Shown here piece by piece: positions 8,723 to 16,782 of a stretch of DNA of 64,000 nt. Position 1 is the first letter of the stretch, and each line of letters starts with the position of its first letter. The notes under the pieces were generated by a model, which was not told the DNA's origin, ran no database searches, and was given only the letters and a program-made list of their open reading frames with translations. Source of the stretch: Janthinobacterium rivuli (GTDB taxonomy: Bacteria; Pseudomonadota; Gammaproteobacteria; Burkholderiales; Burkholderiaceae_D); contig NZ_WFLJ01000008.1 of the NCBI RefSeq assembly GCF_009208735.1, forward strand, positions 1-64,000, written 5' to 3'. A program made the translations under genes and the position numbers.

Positions 8723-8756
8723 GCCCAACGCCAGGCTATGCCGGTTGGGCTTTTTT
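8723..8756 (+). terminator. Intrinsic terminator between mshA and mshC
   Basis: GCCCAAC at 8723-8729 pairs with GTTGGGC at 8744-8750, with a 14-base interior and six T residues (8751-8756) directly behind the stem. This is the form of a rho-independent terminator. It lies inside the pilin operon, so partial readthrough would lower expression of the downstream minor pilins relative to mshA. Confidence 0.75.
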
Positions 8757-8769
8757 ACGGGTATCTCCA

Positions 8770-9360
8770 TTGTCCTTGCCATCGATCATCTTGCCGCAAC
8801 GTCTGGCGCTAACGCAGGCTAGGCTGCAGTGCCGCCCACGCGGCTTCACCTTGATCGAGCTGGTGGCCGTGCTGGTGCTGGCGGGCTTGCTGGCGACCTT
8901 TGCCGTCAACCGGTTTTTCCAGCGCGACACTTTTGACGCGCGCGGTTTTGCCGACCAGGTAACGAATATCGTGCGCTACGGGCAAAAACTTGCGGTGGCG
9001 CAAAACCGTGCCGTGTTTGTGCGCATCGATGCCAACAGCGTGGCCCTGTGCTTCGATGCCGTTTGCAGCGCTGACCAGAAAGTGGTGCCGCCCGCGGGCA
9101 AGAACAGCGGCAGCAAGGAGACGCAGCAGTATTGCCTGGGGAGCAATTGGCTGTGCGAAGGCAGTCCGTCCGGCGTGACCCTGTCCACCGATCCCGTCGA
9201 TACGGCGGGTTTTTATTTCGACGCGCTGGGCCAGCCATATGCGCAGGACGATGTGTTCCCGAAGTCATCGACCTTCCCGGCGCGGCTGAAGATCAGCATC
9301 CAGGGTGACGGCACGACGCGCAACGTCATGGTCGAAGGGGAGACCGGCTATGTCCATTAG
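8770..9360 (+). CDS. mshC: MshC-like minor prepilin
   Basis: About 196 residues with the prepilin site RPRG|FTLIELVAVLVL followed by a hydrophobic helix; position in the cluster matches mshC. The start is unsettled: TTG 8770 is the first in-frame start after the terminator and gives a 24-residue leader; TTG 8776 would be nearly the same. No in-frame ATG lies before the cleavage site. The mature part has several cysteines (LCFDAVCSADQ and YCLGSNWLCEG), suggesting disulfides in the periplasm or pilus tip. Its stop overlaps the mshD start. Confidence 0.75.
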   Translation: MSLPSIILPQRLALTQARLQCRPRGFTLIELVAVLVLAGLLATFAVNRFFQRDTFDARGFADQVTNIVRYGQKLAVAQNRAVFVRIDANSVALCFDAVCSADQKVVPPAGKNSGSKETQQYCLGSNWLCEGSPSGVTLSTDPVDTAGFYFDALGQPYAQDDVFPKSSTFPARLKISIQGDGTTRNVMVEGETGYVH

Positions 9361-9895
9361 CCAGCATCGTCGGCGTGAACGCGGCGTGACCCTGATCGAA
9401 CTGGTGCTGTTCATCGTCATCGTCGGCCTGGCCTCGGCCGCCATCCTCGGCGTGATGAGCCTGACGACGCAACACAGCGCCGATCCGCAGCTGCGCAAGC
9501 AGGCGCTGGCGATTGCCGAAGGCATGCTGGAAGAAATCCAGCTGGCGCGGTTTACCTATTGCGATCCGCAAGACCCGGCCGCGGAAACGGCGACCAGCCC
9601 GGCCGGCTGCGCCATCCCGGAAGGCCCGGGGGAAGAGGCGAACGGCGCGGGGCGGCCGTTCGACAACGTCAACGATTACGTGAGCGCGTATGGCACGGCC
9701 AAGGAGTACACGACGGATGCTCAGGGTAACGCCTGGACTCAGAATTACACTGCCTCGGTGACGATCACCGAGCAAGCACTGAACAACCTGCCTGCCACGG
9801 AAAGCCTGCATATCCAGGTGGTCGTGCCGTATGCCGACCAGAAGATCGTGCTCGACGGCTATCGCGTGCGCTATGCGCCGAACAGCATTCCATGA
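9350..9895 (+). CDS. mshD: MshD-like minor prepilin
   Basis: A 181-residue minor pilin with leader MSISQHRRRERG|VTLIELVLFIVI, i.e. Val at mature position 1 and Glu at 5. The ATG at 9350 lies inside the 3' end of mshC (10-base overlap) and has an AGGGGAG site. The segment LAIAEGMLEEIQLARFTYC after the helix is typical of MshD/GspI-type pseudopilins. Its stop overlaps the next ATG (ATGA), so mshC, mshD, mshO and mshP are translated as a coupled block. Confidence 0.78.
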   Translation: MSISQHRRRERGVTLIELVLFIVIVGLASAAILGVMSLTTQHSADPQLRKQALAIAEGMLEEIQLARFTYCDPQDPAAETATSPAGCAIPEGPGEEANGAGRPFDNVNDYVSAYGTAKEYTTDAQGNAWTQNYTASVTITEQALNNLPATESLHIQVVVPYADQKIVLDGYRVRYAPNSIP

Positions 9896-10770
9896 AAACA
9901 ATCCTCAACGCCAGGCGCCGCGCGCGCGGCTTTACCCTCGTCGAGATGGTCATCGTGATCGTCATCACGGGCATCATCGGCGCCATGGTCGCCGTCTTCA
10001 TCCGCGTGCCCGTGCAAGGCTATATCGACACCACCGCGCGCGCGGCGCTGGCCGACACTGCCGATACGGCGGCACGCCGCCTGACGCGCGACGTGCGCCT
10101 GGCCTTGCCCAACAGCGTGCGCGTGTCGAACGACGGCCTGTTGCTGGAATTGCTGCTGACCAAGACGGGCGGGCGCTACCTGAGCGACAGCGACCCGTCC
10201 GGCCTGGGCAATGTGCTGAGCTTCGAGACCACCCCCGCCTCACCAGCTTTTAACGTCGTCGGCGCCATGCCCGTCGATGCGCTGGGCGCGCGCCAGGCGA
10301 TCAGCGTGGGCGATCAGATCGTCGTCTACAACCTGGGCGGTGCTTTTGCGCCGAACAATGCGTATACGTGCAGCGCGACGACGGGATGCAACCGCGCGCC
10401 GGTCACGGCCGTGGCCGGCAATGTCGTCACCCTGGGCAGCTATCCTTTCACGACGCCGCCGGCGCCGCTGCCGTCGCCATCGAACCGTTTCCAGGTGGTG
10501 TCGACGCCCGTCACCTATGCGTGCGATTTGAAGGCCGGTACCCTGACCCGTTACGCGGGCTATGCGATCCAGGCCACCCAGCCGGTTGCGGCTGACTTGA
10601 AGGATGGCGCGCTGCTGGCGCGCCAGGTGTCGGGCTGCGTCTTCAGTTACACCGTGCTGGCCAATGTGCAGCGGGGCCTGGTGAATATCGACCTGAGCCT
10701 GGGTGCGGCGAACAGCAATACGGGCGTGCTGCGCCTGGTGCAACAGGTGCAGGCGAGGAATACGCCATGA
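9892..10770 (+). CDS. mshO: MshO-like minor prepilin
   Basis: A 292-residue prepilin, longer than the other minor pilins, as expected of MshO/GspJ-type proteins. Leader MKTILNARRRARG|FTLVEMVIVIVI is followed by a globular domain of about 250 residues. ATG 9892 overlaps the mshD stop by four bases. A Cys-containing loop (YTCSATTGCNRAP) near residue 160 could form a disulfide. It ends in an ATGA overlap with mshP. Confidence 0.78.
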   Translation: MKTILNARRRARGFTLVEMVIVIVITGIIGAMVAVFIRVPVQGYIDTTARAALADTADTAARRLTRDVRLALPNSVRVSNDGLLLELLLTKTGGRYLSDSDPSGLGNVLSFETTPASPAFNVVGAMPVDALGARQAISVGDQIVVYNLGGAFAPNNAYTCSATTGCNRAPVTAVAGNVVTLGSYPFTTPPAPLPSPSNRFQVVSTPVTYACDLKAGTLTRYAGYAIQATQPVAADLKDGALLARQVSGCVFSYTVLANVQRGLVNIDLSLGAANSNTGVLRLVQQVQARNTP

Positions 10771-11225
10771 CGCGCTTGCTGCGCCACCGCACGGGCCGCA
10801 TGCGCGGTTTCAGCCTGGTCACGGCCATTTTCCTGCTGGTGGTGCTGGCCGCGCTGGCGGCCGTGATGGTGAATATCTCCACCTTCCAGCAGACGGAATC
10901 GGCGATGGACGTGCAGGGCGTGCGCGCCGAACAGGCCGCCCGCGCCGGCCTCGAATGGGGGCTGCAGAGACAGATCAGCGCCGGCCTGACGGCCGGCGCG
11001 GCATGCATCGCTCCGGCAAGTTTCAGCTTGCCGGCGGGCACGACGCTGTCGTCGTTCAGCGTCAGCGTGCAATGCAGCGCGGCCACGCAGCCCGGCAGCT
11101 TGACCAGCTGGACCATCACGGCCACGGCGTGCAACCAGCCGGCCTCTGTCGAGCCGATCTGTCCTAACGCGGGCAACAACGCGGACTATGTCCAGCGCCG
11201 CCTGCAAGCCGTGCTGTCGCAGTAA
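10767..11225 (+). CDS. mshP: MshP-like pilus protein
   Basis: A 152-residue protein with a class III-type signal, RMRG|FSLVTAIFLLVVL. Mature position 5 is Thr rather than the usual Glu, as in tip-type pseudopilins (GspK, PilX), which fits a minor component that starts or caps the pilus. Position after mshO matches mshP. It ends the pilin block; no mshQ follows, and a 132-base gap separates it from mshI. Confidence 0.72.
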   Translation: MTRLLRHRTGRMRGFSLVTAIFLLVVLAALAAVMVNISTFQQTESAMDVQGVRAEQAARAGLEWGLQRQISAGLTAGAACIAPASFSLPAGTTLSSFSVSVQCSAATQPGSLTSWTITATACNQPASVEPICPNAGNNADYVQRRLQAVLSQ

Positions 11226-11254
11226 GATCAACTGCGTGCAAAAAAGATCGCTAA

Positions 11255-11276
11255 TTTATTGTTTTTACACAATAAA
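11255..11276. promoter_or_regulatory. AT-rich perfect palindrome in the mshP-mshI gap
   Basis: TTTATTGT at 11255-11262 and ACAATAAA at 11269-11276 form an 8-base perfect inverted repeat around a six-base centre. It lies in the 132-base gap between mshP and mshI, in a strongly AT-rich patch. It could be an operator or a weak transcript hairpin; an AT-rich -10-like TAAAAT lies about 20 bases downstream, favouring a regulatory role at an internal promoter. Confidence 0.4.
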
Positions 11277-11357
11277 GTTGGCTTCATGAATTAAAATTGG
11301 CTGGATGCATACACTGCGCGACAAGAGCGGGCAGGGCACTTACACTGGATAGTTCGC

Positions 11358-12317
11358 ATGGGTTTATTCGCAAGAGCAAAGAAGTATGATGGCTGGCTGG
11401 CCACGGCGTTTGGCCGCGAAGGCGTCAGCGCCGTCGTTGTCGAACGTCCCGCCGACGGCATGCCGCGCGTGCGCGGCGCCAGCTACCAGGCGGCCGCGCG
11501 GCCGGCGCCGGCCGAGGTGCTGGAAAAACTGGGCAAGGACGTGCAGGCGGCAGCGCGCCACTGCACCACCGTGCTGGCCGGCGGCGAATACCAGCTGCTG
11601 TCGCTGGAAGCGCCTGCCGTGCCGCGCGAGGAGCTGAAGACGGCCGTGGGCTGGCGCCTGAAGGACATGCTGGACTTTCCCCTGGCCGAGGCCACCATCG
11701 ACGTGTTCGACATCCCCGGCGACCCGAACGGCACCCAGCGGGGCAGCAGCGTGTTCGCCGTCGCCGCGCGCAACAGCGCCGTGTCGCGGCGCCAGGCGCT
11801 GTACGCCGAATGCAAGATCGGCCTGTCCGTGATCGATATCCCCGAGATGGCGCAGCGCAATATCGCCACCTTGCTGGAAACGCCGGGACGCGGCATCGCC
11901 GTGCTGTTTTTCGATGGCGACGGCGGCTTGCTGACCATGAGCTTCAATGGCGAGCTGTACCAGGCGCGCCGCATCGACGTGACCTCGACGCAATTGCAGT
12001 CGCCCGACGCGAGCCAGTATTACGACCGCGTCACCCTGGAACTGCAGCGCTCGTTCGACCACTTCGACCGCCAGTTCCATTTCATTTCGCTGGCCCGCTT
12101 GATGCTGATGACGGGCGCGGCCGACGGCTTGCACTCCTACCTGGCCGACAATCTCTACATGCCCGTCGAGCAGCTGGACCTGGCCACGGTGCTGGACTTG
12201 TCGCAGGCCGCCGAATTGCGCGACCCCGCCATGCAGGCGCGCTACTTCCTGGCCATCGGCGCCGGCTTGCGCGAGGTTGGCCTGCACCCGGGCAAGCACG
12301 AAGGGAAGGGCGCATGA
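11358..12317 (+). CDS. mshI: MshI, PilM-like cytoplasmic pilus assembly protein
   Basis: A 319-residue actin-like-fold protein of the PilM/MshI group, which binds the cytoplasmic tail of a PilN-like partner under the inner membrane. No signal peptide or membrane segment is seen. Segments such as AVGWRLKDMLDFPLAEATIDVFDIP and SVIDIPEMAQRNIATLL, shown here only in part, resemble MshI/PilM. It begins the second half of the plus-strand arm after a 132-base gap that may hold its own promoter. Its stop overlaps the ATG of the PilN-like gene. Confidence 0.8.
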   Translation: MGLFARAKKYDGWLATAFGREGVSAVVVERPADGMPRVRGASYQAAARPAPAEVLEKLGKDVQAAARHCTTVLAGGEYQLLSLEAPAVPREELKTAVGWRLKDMLDFPLAEATIDVFDIPGDPNGTQRGSSVFAVAARNSAVSRRQALYAECKIGLSVIDIPEMAQRNIATLLETPGRGIAVLFFDGDGGLLTMSFNGELYQARRIDVTSTQLQSPDASQYYDRVTLELQRSFDHFDRQFHFISLARLMLMTGAADGLHSYLADNLYMPVEQLDLATVLDLSQAAELRDPAMQARYFLAIGAGLREVGLHPGKHEGKGA

Positions 12318-12976
12318 GCCAGCAGATCAATCTGTTCAATCCCCAGTTTGAACTGAAAAAACACCACATGTCGGCGCGCACGGCCAGCCTGGGCCTGGGT
12401 GGCCTGGCGCTGGTCTTGCTGGTCCTGGGCATGCTGGCCCAGCGGACAATAGGCGGCCTGGAGCAGCGCGAAGCGGGCGTCAAGGCAGCGCTGGCGCAAG
12501 GCGAGGCGAAGCGCGACCAGATCTTGCGCGATTTCCCGCCACGCAAGAAAGATCCGGCCCTGGCGCAGGAGCTGGCGGCCGTCGAGGCGCAGCGCCAGTT
12601 GCTGCAGGATGCGTCGAACGTGCTCGATAGCGGCAAGCTGGGCAATACCCATGGCTATGCCGGCTATTTCCGCGCGCTGGCGCAGGCCAGGGTCGAGGGC
12701 GTATGGCTGACGGGCGTGGACATCGCCGGTGCCGGCAATGACTTCGGCTTGCAGGGCCGCTCCCTGCACGCGTCGCTGTTGCCCGCCTACATCACGCGCC
12801 TGGGCCAGCAGGAGGTACTGAAAGGCAAGACCTTCGCCAGCCTCGACATCGGCCAGCCCGCGCCACCAGCCGTCGCCGAGGGCAAGGCGGCCAGCCTGCC
12901 CTATGTCGCGTTCAGCCTGCAGTCGGCCGACCGCGCCACCAAGCCGCCAGAAACTGTCGCCGGAGGAACCCGCTGA
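12314..12976 (+). CDS. PilN-like inner-membrane pilus assembly protein
   Basis: A 220-residue bitopic protein starting MSQQINLFNPQF, the conserved cytoplasmic tail motif (xINLxP/NP) by which PilN binds PilM. One transmembrane helix (about 28-46) is followed by a coiled-coil region (about 50-100) and a periplasmic ferredoxin-like domain. ATG 12314 overlaps the mshI stop as ATGA and its stop overlaps the mshJ ATG as TGATG. The combination mshI-pilN-mshJ corresponds to pilM-pilN-pilO, the alignment complex. Confidence 0.8.
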   Translation: MSQQINLFNPQFELKKHHMSARTASLGLGGLALVLLVLGMLAQRTIGGLEQREAGVKAALAQGEAKRDQILRDFPPRKKDPALAQELAAVEAQRQLLQDASNVLDSGKLGNTHGYAGYFRALAQARVEGVWLTGVDIAGAGNDFGLQGRSLHASLLPAYITRLGQQEVLKGKTFASLDIGQPAPPAVAEGKAASLPYVAFSLQSADRATKPPETVAGGTR

Positions 12977-13659
12977 TGCTGCCCTTGCTGAAAAAATGGG
13001 CCACCGCCTTCGACGCCCTCAGCCTGCGCGAGCGGCTGATGGTGTTTGGCGCCGGCGCGGCCGCCATCCTGTTCGTGTTTTATTTCATGAGCTTTAATCC
13101 CCTGTTGGCGAAACGCACGGCGCTGGAGGCGAGCATTGCGCAAAAGCAAAGCCTGCTGACCGCCACCGACAAGGAAATCGCGCTGACCATGCTCGCCCAC
13201 GCCACCGATCCCGACCAGGAAGCGCGCACGCGCCTGCTGGCCTTGCAGGCGGAAACGGCCTCCCTGGCGCAGGCGCTGCGCGCGAAGCAGCACGGGCTGG
13301 TGGCGCCCGAGCGCATGGTGACCTTGCTCGAACACTTGCTGCGCCGGCACGCGGGATTGCGCGTGGTGTCGTTGAAAACCTTGCCATCGAGCGCCGTGGG
13401 CGCGCGCCAGGCCGATAGCGCGAACGGCGATGCGGCGGCCAAGGCGACGGCCCCGGCGCCGCTGCTGCACCAGCATGGCGTGGAAGTGGTGCTGCAAGGC
13501 AGTTATGCCGACATGGTGCAATACATGCAGGCGCTGCAATCGATGCCGACCCGCGTCTTCTGGGGCGCCGCCCACCTCGACGCCACCGGCTACCCGGGCG
13601 CCACCCTGACCCTGACCTTACATACCCTCAGCATGGACGACACATGGATCGCACTCTGA
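12976..13659 (+). CDS. mshJ: MshJ, PilO-like inner-membrane pilus assembly protein
   Basis: A 227-residue bitopic protein: short cytoplasmic N-terminus (FDALSLRERLMVFGAG), a transmembrane helix (about 22-40), a coiled coil (about 45-110) and a C-terminal domain containing GVEVVLQGSYADMVQYMQAL, which is the characteristic PilO/GspM-type sequence. It overlaps mshK by 16 bases. It would pair with the PilN-like protein in the periplasm to connect the inner-membrane platform to the secretin through MshK. Confidence 0.8.
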   Translation: MLPLLKKWATAFDALSLRERLMVFGAGAAAILFVFYFMSFNPLLAKRTALEASIAQKQSLLTATDKEIALTMLAHATDPDQEARTRLLALQAETASLAQALRAKQHGLVAPERMVTLLEHLLRRHAGLRVVSLKTLPSSAVGARQADSANGDAAAKATAPAPLLHQHGVEVVLQGSYADMVQYMQALQSMPTRVFWGAAHLDATGYPGATLTLTLHTLSMDDTWIAL

Positions 13660-14033
13660 CCTTGGGCCCCGCGCTGCCGGCGCTATTGCTGGCGCTGGGC
13701 CTGGCATCGCCGGGCGCGCAGGCGCAGGCGCTGGACGACCCGACGCGCCCGCCGGCGGCCCTGTGGGCGCCCGCCAGCGCCGCGCCCGTCGTCGCGGCCC
13801 GGCCGCAGCTGCAATCGGTGCTCATTTCCACCCAGCCGGGCGGACGCCGCCTGGCCGTCATCGATGGCCAGACGGTCAAGGTCGGCAGCAAGGTGGGCGA
13901 CGCCGTGGTGACGGAGATCCACGACACGGCCGTATTGTTGCGGCGTGGTAAATCACTGGAAACCTTCAAGCTGTACCCGAGCAGCAAGACCGACAATCAG
14001 ACCGATCGCAAGACCGACCGCAAGCAGGAGTAG
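13644..14033 (+). CDS. mshK: MshK, PilP/GspC-like periplasmic pilus protein
   Basis: A 129-residue protein with a cleavable signal peptide (hydrophobic stretch to the ALA/AQA region near residue 28), then LDDPTRPPAALW, a motif shared by MshK and type II secretion GspB/C-like proteins, and a small beta-rich HR-type domain (RLAVIDGQTVKVGSKVGDAV). The C-terminus is a charged tail with repeated TDR/TDN units. It begins 16 bases inside mshJ and stops six bases before mshL. Role: periplasmic link between the MshIJ platform and the MshL secretin. Confidence 0.78.
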   Translation: MDRTLTLGPALPALLLALGLASPGAQAQALDDPTRPPAALWAPASAAPVVAARPQLQSVLISTQPGGRRLAVIDGQTVKVGSKVGDAVVTEIHDTAVLLRRGKSLETFKLYPSSKTDNQTDRKTDRKQE

Positions 14034-14038
14034 AAGAA

Positions 14039-15859
14039 GTGGCCAAGCAACTCAATCAACACAAGGCGAGCATGTTCAAGATCAGTACGATGGCGGCTGT
14101 CATCAGCGTCAGCCTGGGCCTGGGCGGCTGCAATGTCGCGCCCGTCAAGCGCGACACCTATAATGCGATCACCGATGCCGTCAAGGGCGCGGCGGCCACG
14201 ACGGCGCCAGCGGCCCAGCCGGACGCCGTGGAAGCGGCGCTGCTGCCGCCCGTGGCGGCCCTGGCCCAGCAATTGCCGAAGGCCCGCGCCGCGCTCGACG
14301 AGCGCTTCAACGTGGCGTTCAACAATGTGCCGGCGCGCCAGTTCTTCACCTCCATCGTGGCCGGCACGCGCTACAACATGCTGGTTCACCCTGACATCGG
14401 CGGCACGATTTCCGCCAACCTGAAGGACGTGACCCTGTTCCAGGCGCTCGACGCCGTGCGCGAACTGTATGGCTATGACTACAAGGTCGAGGGCACGCAG
14501 ATCTACATCAAGCCCCTGACCATGCAGACGCGTTTGTTCCATGTCAATTACCTGACGGGCGCGCGCCGCGGCAGTTCCAACCTGCGCGTGTCGTCGACCT
14601 CGGTCGGTTCGGTCGGTTCGACCAACTCGGGCGGCTCGGGCAATAGCGGCAATAGCGGCAATAACAATCAGGGCAACAACAACGAGCAGAATCAGCAAAC
14701 GAATGGCGGCCAGGGCGGCCGCACCCTGGACAGCAGCAACTTGACCACCTCGTCGACGGCGGATTTCTGGCCGGAATTGCGGGCCGCGCTGGAAGCCATC
14801 GTCGGTAGCAGCGAAGGGGGGCGGCAAGTGGTGCTCAGCCCGCAGTCGGGCGTGATCGTCATCCGCGCCATGCCGGAAGAGCTGCGCAATGTCGACATGT
14901 ATCTGAAGGCCACGCAACTCTCCGTCGACCGCCAGGTGATCCTGGAAGCGAAAATCCTCGAAGTCGAGCTCAACGACAACACGCAGACGGGCATCAACTG
15001 GGCCTCGTTCGCCTCGATCAAGAGCGGCCATACGAACCGCATCTCGACGGGCTTCATCCAGCCGGGCGGCACCCTGGCGCCGCTGCCGTTCAACGGCGGC
15101 CAGCCGCCCAACATGACGAATGGCAGCGGCTTGACGGCCAGCAGCGGCTTTGGCCTCAGTTCGGCGGCGACCTCGGCCGGCTCCATGTTCGGCCTGGCTT
15201 TCCAGACGGCCAATTTCGCCGCCATGATTTCCTTCCTGGAATCGCAAGGCTCCGTGCACGTGCTGTCGAGCCCGCGTATCGCCACCATGAATAACCAGAA
15301 GGCCGTGCTGAAGATCGGCACGGACGAGTTTTACGTGACGGGCGTGTCAACCACGACGAATACGACGGCCAGCGGCGCGACGACCAGCCCCAACGTGACC
15401 TTGCAGCCGTTCTTTTCCGGCGTGGTGCTGGACGTCACGCCGCAGATCGATGCGGACGGCAACATCATCCTGCATGTGCACCCGTCCGTCAGCCAGGTGT
15501 CGACCATCAGCAAGGAAATCGACCTGGGCAGCGCCGGTTCGCTGAAACTGCCGCTGGCCGCATCGAGCACGTCCGAGATGGACAGCATGGTGCGCAGCCA
15601 GGATGGCCGCATCGTCGCCATCGGCGGCCTGATGCGCCAAGCCACCACGGCGGACCGCTCGCAAGTGCCGGGCGCGGGCGATATCCCCGTGCTGGGCGCG
15701 CTGTTCCGCAACACGGGGCAGGTGATCCAGAAGCGCGAGCTGGTGGTGCTGATCAAGCCGACCATCGTCGATGGCGCCAATAGCTGGAACGAGGACTTGC
15801 TCGATTCGGGCAAGCGCATCGAGGCGCTCGACCCGCGCCGTCCGTCGGAGCGGCGCTAA
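14039..15859 (+). CDS. mshL: MshL secretin, pilus outer-membrane channel
   Basis: A 606-residue lipoprotein secretin. GTG 14039 follows an AGGAG site; ATG 14072 is a possible shorter start. The signal peptide ends in lipobox LGGC. An STN domain (about 95-165) is followed by an N1-type domain interrupted by a Ser/Gly/Asn/Gln-rich linker (about 185-230), then the secretin beta-domain (about 295-595) with VILEAKILEVELNDNTQTGI and a C-terminal VPVLGALFRN motif. It is directly followed by mshM, and together with mshI-K reproduces the mshIJKLMN order of Vibrio. Confidence 0.9.
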   Translation: MAKQLNQHKASMFKISTMAAVISVSLGLGGCNVAPVKRDTYNAITDAVKGAAATTAPAAQPDAVEAALLPPVAALAQQLPKARAALDERFNVAFNNVPARQFFTSIVAGTRYNMLVHPDIGGTISANLKDVTLFQALDAVRELYGYDYKVEGTQIYIKPLTMQTRLFHVNYLTGARRGSSNLRVSSTSVGSVGSTNSGGSGNSGNSGNNNQGNNNEQNQQTNGGQGGRTLDSSNLTTSSTADFWPELRAALEAIVGSSEGGRQVVLSPQSGVIVIRAMPEELRNVDMYLKATQLSVDRQVILEAKILEVELNDNTQTGINWASFASIKSGHTNRISTGFIQPGGTLAPLPFNGGQPPNMTNGSGLTASSGFGLSSAATSAGSMFGLAFQTANFAAMISFLESQGSVHVLSSPRIATMNNQKAVLKIGTDEFYVTGVSTTTNTTASGATTSPNVTLQPFFSGVVLDVTPQIDADGNIILHVHPSVSQVSTISKEIDLGSAGSLKLPLAASSTSEMDSMVRSQDGRIVAIGGLMRQATTADRSQVPGAGDIPVLGALFRNTGQVIQKRELVVLIKPTIVDGANSWNEDLLDSGKRIEALDPRRPSERR

Positions 15860-16765
15860 ATGTACCAGGCCCATTTCGGCTTGCGCGAGGCGCCGTTCGG
15901 CCTCACGCCCGATACCAGTTTCTTCTTCAACGGCCCGCAGTCGCAAAAGGCGCTCAACACCTTGCTGGTGGCGGCGCGCAATGGCGAGGGCTTCATCAAG
16001 ATCACTGGCGAGGTGGGGACTGGTAAAACCTTTTTGTGCCGCAAGTTCATGCAGTCGCTGGGGCCGGACTTCGTCACGGCCTACATCCCGAATCCGAACT
16101 TGCCGCCCCGTTCGCTGATCCTGGCGCTGGCGGACGATCTCGATGTGTTGCTGGAGAAAGATGCTGATCAACATCAACTGCTCAAGTCCCTCAACCTGCG
16201 CCTGCTCAACCTGGCGGCGCAAGGCAAGCGCGTGCTGCTGTGCCTGGACGAGGCGCAGGCGATTCCCGTCGACAGCCTCGAAGCGCTGCGGCTGCTGACG
16301 AACCTGGAAACGGAAAAGCGCAAGCTGCTGCAAATCGTGCTGTTCGGCCAGCCGGAACTGGACGTCAAGCTGGCCTTGCCGGAAATCCGCCAGCTGGCGC
16401 AGCGCATCACCTTTCATTACCACCTGGGTCCGCTCTCGCGCGACGACGTGGATTTTTATGTGGCGCACCGCCTGCGCGTGGCCGGTTTCGACGGCGCGCG
16501 CCTGTTCAGCCGTGGCGGCGTGGCACGGCTGTACAAGGCGTCCGGCGGCATTCCCCGCCTGATCAACATCATGGCGCACAAGGCGCTGATGGTGGCGTAT
16601 GGCGAAGGGCGCCAGCAAGTGGGCGCCCGCCACGTGGCGCTGGCCGCCAGCGATACGCTGGCCAGCAAGCCGCGCCGCTTGTGGCAGCGGCCATGGCCGT
16701 GGCTGGCCGGCGCCGGCGTGCTGGCCGCCGCCTGCGGCGTGAGCTGGACTTTATTGAACCGATGA
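15860..16765 (+). CDS. mshM: MshM, ExeA-like AAA ATPase
   Basis: A 301-residue AAA+ protein starting MYQAHFGLREAPFG, the family hallmark. Walker A GEVGTGKT lies at about 50-57 and Walker B VLLCLDEAQA near 125-133; RLLTNLETEKRKLLQIVLFG is the conserved sensor region. A single transmembrane helix (about 276-297) ends the protein, so the ATPase is anchored in the inner membrane with almost nothing beyond it. It is shorter than its paralogue at 2278, which carries an extra periplasmic SPOR-like region. ATG 15860 directly follows the mshL stop. Confidence 0.85.
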   Translation: MYQAHFGLREAPFGLTPDTSFFFNGPQSQKALNTLLVAARNGEGFIKITGEVGTGKTFLCRKFMQSLGPDFVTAYIPNPNLPPRSLILALADDLDVLLEKDADQHQLLKSLNLRLLNLAAQGKRVLLCLDEAQAIPVDSLEALRLLTNLETEKRKLLQIVLFGQPELDVKLALPEIRQLAQRITFHYHLGPLSRDDVDFYVAHRLRVAGFDGARLFSRGGVARLYKASGGIPRLINIMAHKALMVAYGEGRQQVGARHVALAASDTLASKPRRLWQRPWPWLAGAGVLAAACGVSWTLLNR

Positions 16766-16782
16766 CGAAGATGAGCCTGTAG

